Part shown: in pieces, positions 1 through 5,945 of the stretch
Layout of the letters: the number at the start of each line of letters is the position of its first letter
Numbering within the stretch: the stretch's first letter is position 1
Origin: Oscillospiraceae bacterium
Lineage (GTDB): Bacteria > Bacillota > Clostridia > Oscillospirales > Ruminococcaceae
Length of the DNA: 7,064 nucleotides
Reading direction: 5' to 3'
NCBI GenBank assembly: GCA_017451665.1
Contig: JAFTNX010000181.1
Span: 1-7,064 of the forward strand
Translations under genes and position numbers: made by a program
Notes under the pieces: model-generated
Told to the model about the DNA's origin: nothing
Seen by the model: the letters and a program-made list of their open reading frames with translations, nothing else
The model's database searches: none

Positions 1-11
1 GATAAATAAAA

Positions 12-35
12 AAGAGTAGGATTTCTCCTACTCTT
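12..35 (-). terminator. Intrinsic terminator after the DUF4317 gene
   Basis: AAGAGTAGGA pairs perfectly with TCCTACTCTT around a four-base loop (22-25), which reads GAAA, a GNRA tetraloop, on the minus strand. The minus-strand RNA continues into a T-rich tail (TTTTTTATTTATC). It is the terminator part of family A copy 1. Confidence 0.8.
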
Positions 36-70
36 AATTTTTAAAATCCGTCGGCGTAGCCGACACCTTA

Positions 71-101
71 ATTGTGCATTGTGCATTATGCATTGTGCAT
101 T
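71..101. repeat. 7-base tandem repeat (ATTGTGC)x4
   Basis: Four consecutive heptamers at 71-77, 78-84, 85-91 and 92-98 read ATTGTGC, ATTGTGC, ATTATGC and ATTGTGC, followed by ATT. The last bases overlap the TAA stop (100-102) of the DUF4317 gene. Such arrays can change copy number by slippage. Confidence 0.85.
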
Positions 102-1269
102 AGTTTACATTTAGTCCGTTTACGATAATTTCAGGGTCTTCAAGGTCGATAATAAGACAGCGTTTTCCGTCAATTGTCTGGGTTTTTACCTTTGAAAGCC
201 CGTCTTTTTTGATGTTCACCGTCACACTTGGCACAGCAACCACAGTTTTTGTTTCCACAAGATTAGAAGCCTTCATAACAGTTTCACCCACAAGATTGTC
301 ATACACCTTATCAAGGGTTTCAAGCTTTTCGTCGCTTACCCCCGACTCGGAAAGTATTCTCGTCAGCCTCTCCTTATCAATAACAGGTGGCTCGGTGTCG
401 TCCTGATTCTGAGCAACAACCTCGCTGATTTTTTCATTCACAGAAGTAACAACTTCAAAATTAAGCTCATCGCCGATTACGTTATTCATAACGCTCTGGA
501 ATGTCACTTTTTCGTCGTTGTATGTAGAAATAAACTTGCAACCAAGCACGTTGTCAATGATTGAAATATTAGGTGCTTTTGGCTTTTTTGTGTAATACAT
601 AACGTGGTTTACGTCAGCCCCACCCTCGCTGAATGCAGGAAAAACAAACCCGTCAGTAGGGTTTTCGCCGACAACACGGTCGTTTGTAGGCTTTCTTGTG
701 ATGACATTTTCGTCCTCGTCATACACAAGGCCGTCAATTCTGATTTCCACAGGGCATACAGCAGTCACGATGAAATTGTAGTTGTGGTCGGAGTCGTCAA
801 GGCTTACCCCGTCCTTTGATTTTTTGAATACCGAATATGAGCAGTAGCCGATGAAAACTGCGTATGTAGAAAGATAGTCCATTTTCTGGGCAATGTGATT
901 TAAAAGTGCATCTGCTTTTTCATTATCCTCAAGCTTTGAGTGGGTAGCCTCATAGAGAATATTCTGAGTGCCACCGGGTGCGTATGCCGGGTTTGGAAAA
1001 GCGTATTCCAGAAGATTTTTAGAAACCTTTCCGCTTAAAACCTTACGCATTGATTTCATAATCAACTCGGCTTCGCTTTCCTCGATTATATTGAAATTTC
1101 TCACAGATTTGTATTTTATATTTTTTTCTGCATCAACAAATGCAGTAACAACCTTTCCGATGTTAAAAAACCCGTCGTCCTCTGTAAAATGTCTTTTGAT
1201 TTCTGAAACTTCCTTTTTGTTCATTAAGATTACCATACCTTTCTCGGGAATTATCGTGAATTTATTCAC
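100..1269 (-). CDS. DUF4317 domain-containing protein
   Basis: I recognise this as a DUF4317 family protein, a Firmicutes family of unknown function. The N-terminal MNKKEVSEIKRHF block and the C-terminal DGKRCLIIDLEDPEIIVNG block are the recognisable ends. The 389 residues show no signal peptide and no membrane segment, so it is probably a cytosolic soluble protein; an acidic stretch near the middle of the C-terminal half (QDDTEPPVIDKERL) may be a linker. Start choice: GTG at 1269 has AAGGAG six bases upstream and fits the promoter at 1299-1327. The family-like start is ATG at 1224 (MNKKEV), whose only upstream Shine-Dalgarno-like stretch (AGAAAGG) is 13 bases away, so the mature protein may be 374 residues. 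The gene appears monocistronic, with its own promoter and a family A terminator abutting the stop codon. The family call is secure; no function can be given. Confidence 0.88.
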   Translation of the reverse strand: MNKFTIIPEKGMVILMNKKEVSEIKRHFTEDDGFFNIGKVVTAFVDAEKNIKYKSVRNFNIIEESEAELIMKSMRKVLSGKVSKNLLEYAFPNPAYAPGGTQNILYEATHSKLEDNEKADALLNHIAQKMDYLSTYAVFIGYCSYSVFKKSKDGVSLDDSDHNYNFIVTAVCPVEIRIDGLVYDEDENVITRKPTNDRVVGENPTDGFVFPAFSEGGADVNHVMYYTKKPKAPNISIIDNVLGCKFISTYNDEKVTFQSVMNNVIGDELNFEVVTSVNEKISEVVAQNQDDTEPPVIDKERLTRILSESGVSDEKLETLDKVYDNLVGETVMKASNLVETKTVVAVPSVTVNIKKDGLSKVKTQTIDGKRCLIIDLEDPEIIVNGLNVN

Positions 1270-1275
1270 GCAATT

Positions 1276-1281
1276 CTCCTT
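1276..1281 (-). promoter_or_regulatory. Ribosome binding site favouring GTG start of the DUF4317 gene
   Basis: AAGGAG lies six bases before GTG at 1269, the best-placed Shine-Dalgarno sequence for this gene. Using it adds 15 residues ahead of the family-typical MNKKEV start at 1224. Confidence 0.6.
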
Positions 1282-1298
1282 CTTTAAAGTCAATTTCT

Positions 1299-1327
1299 AT
1301 TTTAGCATAAAAATAATTTTTTTGCAA
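1299..1327 (-). promoter_or_regulatory. Sigma-A-type promoter of the DUF4317 gene
   Basis: On the minus strand TTGCAA (1322-1327) is followed by a 17-base spacer and TAAAAT (1299-1304), with TGC directly before the -10 box (extended -10). Transcription would start near 1292, giving a leader of about 23 bases before GTG 1269. A translation start at or above 1293 would then lie outside the transcript. Confidence 0.65.
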
Positions 1328-1390
1328 ACAAAAAACTCAGGGATTTTTTATGCGTTACTTGGTTTTTGGTTGTGCTGACGCAAGCAAGCC

Positions 1391-1462
1391 GTCACAATGT
1401 GGTGAAGGTTTTTTGTTCAGGAAACCACACAGTGGTGAAGGGGCTTTGCCCCTTTATTTCAT
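1391..1462 (+). repeat. Family B dispersed repeat, copy 1 (with internal duplication)
   Basis: GTCACAATGTGGTGAAGG (1391-1408) matches 7001-7018 at 16 of 18 positions, and GCCCCTTTATTTC (1448-1460) matches 7025-7037 exactly. In this copy a 33-base stretch (1409-1441) sits between the two parts and ends with a second GTGGTGAAGG (1432-1441), as if part of the element had been duplicated. It lies in the gap between the YkgJ and DUF4317 genes. Confidence 0.7.
1438..1460 (+). terminator. Terminator-like hairpin in family B copy 1
   Basis: AAGGGGC (1438-1444) pairs with GCCCCTT (1448-1454) around a TTT loop. The plus strand continues with TATTTCATTTTGTTTTG, an imperfect T-rich tail. No plus-strand gene ends here, so a real terminator role is uncertain; it could be only the hairpin of the repeat. 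Confidence 0.4.
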
Positions 1463-1495
1463 TTTGTTTTGTAGGATAGTTTGATGTAATCCCCA

Positions 1496-1525
1496 CTGAC
1501 TTTCTTTCTTGAAAAAGAAAGTCAG
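1496..1525. repeat. Perfect 12-bp hairpin
   Basis: CTGACTTTCTTT (1496-1507) pairs with AAAGAAAGTCAG (1514-1525) around a six-base loop CTTGAA. Neither strand has a T-run after it, so it is not an ordinary terminator. It directly flanks the nested inverted repeat at 1529-1656 and may be part of the same element. Confidence 0.8.
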
Positions 1526-1528
1526 CAA

Positions 1529-1656
1529 AGAATTCAAGTCTGCACATACTCCGTCAATGCACGAGGCCGTAAAATGCCTTAAAAGCTGAAATACATTTTA
1601 CAGGCCCCTTAGCATTTCCTCCGATAGTTGTGCAGACGGTTGGGGCAACAAATTCT
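1529..1656. other. Nested inverted repeat: structured RNA or small hairpin element candidate
   Basis: Helices visible by eye: GTCTGCACA (1538-1546) with TGTGCAGAC (1629-1637), 9 bp; AATGC (1556-1560) with GCATT (1612-1616), 5 bp; GGCC (1565-1568) with GGCC (1603-1606), then GTAAAATG (1569-1576) with CATTTTAC (1594-1601), separated by one bulged A. An outer AGAATT (1529-1534) can pair with AATTCT (1651-1656). The helices are strictly nested, giving one long rod with internal loops, and CTCCG occurs on both sides of the largest loop. No reading frame of note covers it and no convincing promoter was found on either strand. It could be a non-coding RNA, part of a long untranslated region, or a MITE-like palindrome. 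I do not recognise it as 6S, SRP, RNase P or tmRNA. Confidence 0.45.
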
Positions 1657-1760
1657 GTTCGCCTATTTCTCTTTTACTATACTTAAAACTCAAAGAGAGA
1701 ATCCCGATGGGAGCTTTCGTTTAAAAAAGTACGAAGTTTCATTTGTTGTGGTACGCACAA
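1657..1760. other. Non-coding stretch with small hairpins
   Basis: No gene is supported here. TCTCTTT (1668-1674) can pair with AAAGAGA (1692-1698), TCCC (1702-1705) with GGGA (1709-1712), and TTGTG (1746-1750) with CACAA (1756-1760). These are short and could be chance in AT-rich DNA, but they continue the structured region at 1496-1656 up to the family A element. Confidence 0.3.
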
Positions 1761-1766
1761 TAAAAA

Positions 1767-1790
1767 AAGAGTAGGATTTCTCCTACTCTT
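1767..1790 (-). terminator. Intrinsic terminator of the ligase-repressor-YkgJ operon
   Basis: Perfect 10-bp stem AAGAGTAGGA/TCCTACTCTT with a GAAA loop on the minus strand, followed by a run of seven T residues. It lies about 70 bases past the YkgJ-type stop codon and closes the three-gene operon. Confidence 0.85.
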
Positions 1791-1823
1791 AATTTTTTAA
1801 TCCGTTGCCGAAGGCAACACCTT

Positions 1824-1849
1824 AATTGTCAATTGTCAACTGTCAATTG
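1824..1849. repeat. 7-base tandem repeat (AATTGTC)x3
   Basis: AATTGTC (1824-1830), AATTGTC (1831-1837), AACTGTC (1838-1844), then AATTG. Positions 1832-1849 are the exact reverse complement of 6944-6961 downstream of the deacetylase gene. On the minus strand each unit contains TTGACA or GTTGAC, resembling a -35 box. Confidence 0.85.
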
Positions 1850-1860
1850 AACAGAAACTC

Positions 1861-2340
1861 TCAGGGTTTCTGTGAAATAATCACCGGATAATTCGGGAGG
1901 TATTTCTTCACAATATCGGGGTTTTTGTCTGCCTCAGCGTAAATCATTGGTGCAAGCTCCCTCGCCACCTTACAAATCTCGTCAAGAGGTCGTGTCTTTA
2001 CAACAGGACACACAGGCGACAAAGTAATAACCCTTTTTCCCTCAAAATCCATTATGCGAAACGGCCAGATTTTACAGTCAAAAGGCTTTTCGTCACCCAA
2101 AACGCAACCCTTTTTGTGGTCAAGCACCGAGCAGTAATAAAGGTCAGCGTCAGGCTCTTTTTCCATTCTGAAAAGAAAACTGTCACCCTTTGTTATGAAT
2201 TTCATTTCAGGATAATCGTCAAGAATGCGGATTTTAAGCTCCGGGGTAACAACAGGGGTTTCCCACAGGTCGGTGCTGTCAAAGGAACAGCAAATCTGAC
2301 ATTTTGCACATTCTTCCTTAGATAAAAGTTTGCCAATCAT
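1861..2340 (-). CDS. YkgJ family cysteine cluster protein (CxxCxxCC)
   Basis: A 159-residue soluble protein with the signature C11-x2-C14-x2-C17-C18 near the N terminus, then C70, C79, C89 (in KPFDCKIWPFRI), C111 (in SPVCP) and C123. This pattern defines the YkgJ/CxxCxxCC family, thought to bind zinc or an iron-sulfur cluster; its activity is generally unknown. No signal peptide or membrane segment is visible. The ATG at 2340 starts 7 bases after the repressor stop codon, and its weak Shine-Dalgarno (TAGG) overlaps that stop, so translational coupling is likely. Being last in an operon with a metal-dependent repressor fits a metal-related role, but that is inference. Length and the full cysteine set suggest an intact gene. 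Confidence 0.85.
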   Translation of the reverse strand: MIGKLLSKEECAKCQICCSFDSTDLWETPVVTPELKIRILDDYPEMKFITKGDSFLFRMEKEPDADLYYCSVLDHKKGCVLGDEKPFDCKIWPFRIMDFEGKRVITLSPVCPVVKTRPLDEICKVARELAPMIYAEADKNPDIVKKYLPNYPVIISQKP

Positions 2341-2347
2341 AATAAAC

Positions 2348-2722
2348 CTACTTTTTGTTTTTTTCTAAAAATTCTTTGAGCTTTAAAACTGTTTCTGCAC
2401 TGATGACGTGCTCGATTTTGCAGGCGTCCTCCTCGGCATTTTTTTCACACACTCCAAGAGTATCCCTTAAAAATCCCGTGATAAGCAGGTGTCTTTCATA
2501 GACCTCTTCAGCCTTTTCAAGTCCAACGTCGGTAAGTGTAATCTGTCCGTCTGAGGCAAAATTTATAAATCCGCCCTCTTTTAAAATGGACATAGCTCTG
2601 CTGACTGACGGCTTTGAATACCCAAGCTCGTTTGCGATATCAATTGAACGGACGTAGCCGGTTTTTTTATGCAAAATAAGTATGGTTTCGAGGTAGTCCT
2701 CTCCACTTTCGTGAATTGCCAT
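2348..2722 (-). CDS. DtxR/MntR family metal-dependent transcriptional repressor
   Basis: A 124-residue winged-helix repressor: HTH and wing at about residues 8-66 (RSIDIANELGYSKPSVSRAM is the helix-turn-helix), then a dimerisation helix region with the metal ligands. It lacks the C-terminal SH3-like domain of DtxR and is close to MntR in length. Aligned to B. subtilis MntR, the metal positions are D9 (MntR D8), E12 (E11), H78 (H77), C101 (E99), E104 (E102) and H105 (H103). The Cys corresponds to DtxR C102, so the site mixes MntR and DtxR features; Mn or Fe could be the effector. ATG 2722 has AAGGAG eight bases upstream, inside the 15-base gap after the ligase-like gene. I see no clear operator palindrome near the operon, so its targets are unknown. 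Confidence 0.88.
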   Translation of the reverse strand: MAIHESGEDYLETILILHKKTGYVRSIDIANELGYSKPSVSRAMSILKEGGFINFASDGQITLTDVGLEKAEEVYERHLLITGFLRDTLGVCEKNAEEDACKIEHVISAETVLKLKEFLEKNKK

Positions 2723-2737
2723 AAAAATTCTCCTTCC

Positions 2738-4213
2738 TTAGTCCTTTTCTGTTTTTGAAAAACAAAGGCCCAAAAGTGTGAAAAATACAGGTGTTGAAAC
2801 AACAGATGATACTGAGAATACCCCACATGCGAGGTAGCCTACGCAACCTGCAAAGCAAGCTGTTTTAGTCCAGTTGTCCTTAAGGTTAAAAAACTGTGAA
2901 ACTCCCTTTACGCCACGCTTTAAACAGCCTGCCACAAAGCCTAAGTAGAACACCAGCGACACAACGCCTGTTGAAGCTGCCATATTCAGGTATTCGTTGT
3001 ATGCTCTGTCGGCAGAGCCTGCAATTTCAAGAGTTTTTGGAATACCATACATCTTCATACCGATACAGTCAGCGCCCATTCCAAAGACGAAATTATCCTT
3101 AATCTGTGTAAACATATCCTTCCAGATGTGAGAATAAACCTTAACGCCACTTGTGTAGAATGCAGGTCTTGAAAGGAAAAGTCTTGAAAATGAGTCCTGG
3201 AGAACAATATAGCTGTCTTCAAAAGTGAAATTGTCAGTTGCAAGCAGGATTACAAAAATAGCACCTGCCACAAGTGTTCCAAGAATAAGTTTTCCCAGAG
3301 GGTTGTTTAAAAATCCCTTTACAAAAAGTCCGTGACCTGATTTAATTCTTACAATTTCAAGGATTACAAGGCAAAGGACAACTGCCAGAAGACCAACGAT
3401 TGCACCAAGATTTTTTGTAAGAATACAGCCTGTCGCAGTCACAATTCCAAAAATTCCGAAAGCCACAGCGCCCTTTTTATTCTTGCAGTACATAAAGCCT
3501 ACAAAACAAAGAGCAGTAGCCATTGTAAGCAGTGATGCGAGGGCGTAAGGTGAGCCTGCAAAACCGTTTGCGATGTAGTGTTCAGACATAGTCCCCTGAA
3601 CCTCGTATTTTTCGCCGAAAAATGTAGGTAAAATTTCAAAAGTAGCTTCAAAGCTCTGTAAAATTCCCACAACAGCCTGCAAAACAGCAACTACACAGAT
3701 AACAGCCACAAGTTTTACTTTAAGCTTCTGGTCGGTAAGCTGGCTTGATGCAGCGAAAAATCCCGTATATGCGATAAGTGAAACAAGACCTTCGTAGCGT
3801 CCTTCACTTCCGAAAATTGCCACATTCACATCATACGCCATAAATGTAGAAATCACGCACATAAGCAGGTATCCCACAAGCAGAAGCATAGGGATATTTT
3901 CCTTTGGTTTAAAGTATTTTTTACTTCCCGAAATAAGAAGTATCAGAAAACCGAAAAATCCCACAGCCATAAGGATAATTGTTGCAGTTTCCAGCATACT
4001 TATAGCGTCGCTCATTCTTACTGCAACGCTTGTAGCCTCTGAAAGTCCGCCCGAAACAAAGTCCGTACCCTTTTTAAGGTAGTAAGGCAGGAGGCTCAGG
4101 CCTGTTCCCACACAAGCGATAGCAAGAAATATAAAAGTCAGCATCATAAAGCCTGATTTTGACATATTTACAATGAAGTCTGTTTTGGTATTTTTGGTAA
4201 TTCTTTTTGGCAT
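2738..4213 (-). CDS. O-antigen ligase / Wzy-like polytopic membrane protein
   Basis: A 491-residue polytopic membrane protein with roughly 11-12 hydrophobic segments (about residues 22-44, 76-96, 107-125, 141-157, 165-187, 222-242, 247-266, 268-288, 307-327, 412-431, 452-488). A long extracytoplasmic loop (about 328-411) ends in DRAYNEYLNMAASTGV, the signature of the O-antigen ligase/polymerase family (Wzy_C type). The GSEGRYEGL stretch (135-143) is another feature I associate with Firmicute members. Gram-positives lack lipid A, so the likely role is polymerising or attaching a surface glycan; the substrate cannot be told. The usual His of the loop motif (AHN) is Tyr here (residue 405). The gene is first of a three-gene operon, begins 64 bases after rny, and has GGGGAG five bases before ATG. 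Confidence 0.8.
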   Translation of the reverse strand: MPKRITKNTKTDFIVNMSKSGFMMLTFIFLAIACVGTGLSLLPYYLKKGTDFVSGGLSEATSVAVRMSDAISMLETATIILMAVGFFGFLILLISGSKKYFKPKENIPMLLLVGYLLMCVISTFMAYDVNVAIFGSEGRYEGLVSLIAYTGFFAASSQLTDQKLKVKLVAVICVVAVLQAVVGILQSFEATFEILPTFFGEKYEVQGTMSEHYIANGFAGSPYALASLLTMATALCFVGFMYCKNKKGAVAFGIFGIVTATGCILTKNLGAIVGLLAVVLCLVILEIVRIKSGHGLFVKGFLNNPLGKLILGTLVAGAIFVILLATDNFTFEDSYIVLQDSFSRLFLSRPAFYTSGVKVYSHIWKDMFTQIKDNFVFGMGADCIGMKMYGIPKTLEIAGSADRAYNEYLNMAASTGVVSLVFYLGFVAGCLKRGVKGVSQFFNLKDNWTKTACFAGCVGYLACGVFSVSSVVSTPVFFTLLGLCFSKTEKD

Positions 4214-4218
4214 AAAAT

Positions 4219-4224
4219 CTCCCC
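4219..4224 (-). promoter_or_regulatory. Ligase ribosome binding site inside a potential hairpin
   Basis: GGGGAG lies five bases before ATG 4213. Its GGGG and the preceding AAAA (4221-4228) can pair with CCCCTTTT of the rny terminator's 3' arm and T-tract (4233-4240), so this ribosome binding site could be masked in a read-through transcript. Confidence 0.55.
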
Positions 4225-4229
4225 TTTTT

Positions 4230-4260
4230 AAAAAAAGGGGGCTTGATTATGCCCCCTTTT
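4230..4260 (-). terminator. Intrinsic terminator of rny
   Basis: On the minus strand AAAAGGGGGC (4251-4260) pairs with GCCCCCTTTT (4233-4242) around an eight-base loop, and seven T residues (4230-4236) follow the C-run. It lies 17 bases past the rny stop codon and 17 bases upstream of the ligase ATG. I found no convincing promoter between it and the ligase gene, so the downstream operon may rely on read-through. Confidence 0.85.
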
Positions 4261-4277
4261 CGTAATTTTTGCCTATA

Positions 4278-5843
4278 TTACTTAGCGTATTCAACCGCTC
4301 TGCTTTCTCTGATAAGATTAACTTTAATCTGTCCCGGATAGTCCATTTCATCTTCGATTCTCTTTGCAATTTCTCTTGCAACAAGAGCCATCTTTTCATC
4401 ATTTATCTTTTCAGGCTGAATCATAATTCTTACCTCACGACCTGCCTGGATTGCAAATGATTTTTCAACCCCGTCGTAAGATGTACAGATTTCTTCCAGC
4501 TTCTGCAAACGTTTGATATAGTTTTCGTAATTTTCGCTTCTTGCAGCAGGTCTTGCTGCTGAAATAGCGTCGGCTGCCTGAACAAGTGCTGCGATAACAG
4601 TTCTTGTTTCAACGTCGCCGTGATGTGCTTCAATAGCGTGAATAACGTCAGCGTTTTCCTTGTATTTCTTACATACATCAACGCCTATCTGAACGTGTGA
4701 GCCTTCAATTTCATAGCTCAACGCTTTTCCTATGTCGTGGAGAAGTCCCGCTCTTCTTGCGAGATTTGCGTCTACTCCAAGTTCTGATGCCATCATTCCT
4801 GCAAGGTGTGCAACCTCGATAGAGTGATTAAGCACGTTCTGTCGGTAGCTTGTTCTGAATCTCAAGCGACCAATGAGCTTAACAAGCTCGTGATTAAGTC
4901 CGTGTACGTTGGTTTCAAGCACAGCTCTTTCGCCTTCCTGCTTGATTTTAAGCTCAACCTCACGTCTTGCCTTGTCAACCATTTCTTCAATTCTTGTCGG
5001 ATGAATTCTTCCGTCCTGAATAAGTTTTTCCAAAGCAATTCTTGCAATTTCTCTTCTTACCTGGTCAAAGCAAGAAAGTGTAATTGCTTCAGGAGTGTCG
5101 TCAATTATCAGGTCAACACCTGTAAGAGTTTCAATAGTTCTGATGTTTCTACCTTCACGGCCAATGATTCTACCCTTCATTTCGTCATTTGGAAGCGGTA
5201 CAACAGAAACAGCAGTTTCGCTTACCTGGTCGGCAGCGCATCTTGCAATTGCAAGTGAAATATACTGTCTTGCCTTATCTTCGCATTCCTCCTTGAGCTG
5301 TGCCTCAAAGCCTGCAATCTTAACAGCCTTGTCATGCACAAGTTCATCTTCAAGAGATTTGAGAAGATATTCCTTAGCCTGTTCCTTTGAAAATTCGGAA
5401 ATTCTTTCAAGCATTTCAAGCTGGCTGTTTTTAATTCTGTCAGCCTCGCTGAGCTTTTCCTCAACATTCTTGAGCTTGTTCTGGAGTGTTTCTTCCTTCT
5501 TTTCGACGTTGTCAATCTTTCTGTCAAGAGTTTCCTCCTTCTGTTGCAAACGTCTTTCCTGTCTTGAAACCTCAGAACGTCTTTCCTTCAGTTCCTTTTC
5601 AGCCTCGTGACGATTTTTGTGAATCTCGTCCTTAGCTTCGATGAGAGCTTCTTTCTTCATGCTCTCTGCTTCTTTCTTTGCGTCTTCAACAATTCGCTGA
5701 GCTTCTGTTTCGGCAGAGCCAATAGCAACCTCAGCTGTTTTTCTTCTATATTTAATGCCCATTTTAAACAGAATAAATCCGCTTATAACAGCACCGATTA
5801 TAAAAGCAATGACACTAAGCAAAATCGCTAATTCCAGTTCCAT
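4278..5843 (-). CDS. rny: Ribonuclease Y
   Basis: Membrane-anchored endoribonuclease that initiates mRNA decay in Firmicutes. The 521 residues match the usual length of about 520. Order of parts: one N-terminal membrane helix (about 4-27); a long charged coiled coil rich in E, K and R (about 35-180); a KH RNA-binding domain with the GxxG loop at G228-R-E-G231; and an HD phosphohydrolase domain with H340, the catalytic pair H369-D370 (LLHDIGKA) and D425 (AADAISAARPAARSE). All key residues are present. AAGGAGG lies 12 bases before ATG 5843, a little far, but no better start exists and the N terminus fits the family. It has its own promoter (5946-5974), a leader of about 95 bases and its own terminator, so it is probably mostly monocistronic. 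Confidence 0.97.
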   Translation of the reverse strand: MELELAILLSVIAFIIGAVISGFILFKMGIKYRRKTAEVAIGSAETEAQRIVEDAKKEAESMKKEALIEAKDEIHKNRHEAEKELKERRSEVSRQERRLQQKEETLDRKIDNVEKKEETLQNKLKNVEEKLSEADRIKNSQLEMLERISEFSKEQAKEYLLKSLEDELVHDKAVKIAGFEAQLKEECEDKARQYISLAIARCAADQVSETAVSVVPLPNDEMKGRIIGREGRNIRTIETLTGVDLIIDDTPEAITLSCFDQVRREIARIALEKLIQDGRIHPTRIEEMVDKARREVELKIKQEGERAVLETNVHGLNHELVKLIGRLRFRTSYRQNVLNHSIEVAHLAGMMASELGVDANLARRAGLLHDIGKALSYEIEGSHVQIGVDVCKKYKENADVIHAIEAHHGDVETRTVIAALVQAADAISAARPAARSENYENYIKRLQKLEEICTSYDGVEKSFAIQAGREVRIMIQPEKINDEKMALVAREIAKRIEDEMDYPGQIKVNLIRESRAVEYAK

Positions 5844-5888
5844 CGGTTTAGCTTTCCTCCTTCATTTTTAATTGTAAAGTTTCAAACC

Positions 5889-5935
5889 GTCGCATAAAAT
5901 CGACAGTGCATAAAATGCATATCATACAATAACAT
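5889..5935 (-). other. rny leader with small hairpins and a 9-base direct repeat
   Basis: Between the rny promoter and start codon, GCATAAAAT occurs twice (5892-5900 and 5908-5916). Each copy sits in a small palindrome: GTCG/CGAC at 5889-5904 and TGCAT/ATGCA at 5907-5919. A third possible stem lies just upstream in the leader. Stems are only 4-5 bp, so structure is weakly supported; they could influence RNA stability or binding. Confidence 0.35.
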
Positions 5936-5945
5936 GTATATTACT

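Larger units (their letters stand above)
10..101 (-). repeat. Family A gene-end repeat, copy 1
   Basis: Read in the direction of the DUF4317 gene: a 7-base tandem repeat overlapping the stop codon, then a small hairpin (GTCGGC/GCCGAC, 50-64, loop GTA on the plus strand), then an AT-rich spacer and a 10-bp terminator hairpin (12-35). Copy 2 at 1765-1849 has the same order and nearly the same sequence, except in the small hairpin, where two base pairs are exchanged in a compensatory way, and in the heptamer unit (ATTGTGC here, AATTGTC there). The sequence shows the repeat directly; calling it a dispersed family is inference from two copies. Confidence 0.8.
1765..1849 (-). repeat. Family A gene-end repeat, copy 2
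   Basis: Same architecture as 10-101: terminator hairpin (1767-1790), AT-rich spacer, small hairpin GTTGCC/GGCAAC (1804-1818, loop GAA), then ACACCTTA and a heptamer tandem repeat. Here it ends 11 bases past the stop codon of the YkgJ-type gene. The terminator hairpin is identical to copy 1, while the small hairpin differs at two base pairs (C-G to T-A, G-C to C-G) with pairing kept. Confidence 0.8.

Noticed and set aside
71..101. Possible CRISPR or repeat-spacer array
   Set aside because: Units are seven bases and directly adjacent with no spacers, so this is a simple tandem repeat.
968..1378. Plus-strand open frame of 136 codons
   Set aside because: It lies opposite the DUF4317 gene and runs through that gene's promoter; no ribosome binding site and no recognisable protein.
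1538..1637. CsrA-binding RNA sponge, because GGA occurs on both sides of the internal loop on the minus strand
   Set aside because: Only a few GGA motifs, not in hairpin loops, and no csrA gene or motility genes are in view.
1804..1818. GTTGCC/GGCAAC palindrome as an operator of the metal repressor
   Set aside because: It lies downstream of the operon next to a terminator, and its counterpart in copy 1 has a different sequence with pairing kept, which suits an RNA hairpin rather than a protein-binding site.
5095..5610. Plus-strand open frame of 171 codons opposite rny, rich in Ser and Leu
   Set aside because: It is the antisense of the RNase Y coiled-coil and KH region; no ribosome binding site or family resemblance, and the composition mirrors the charged coiled coil.
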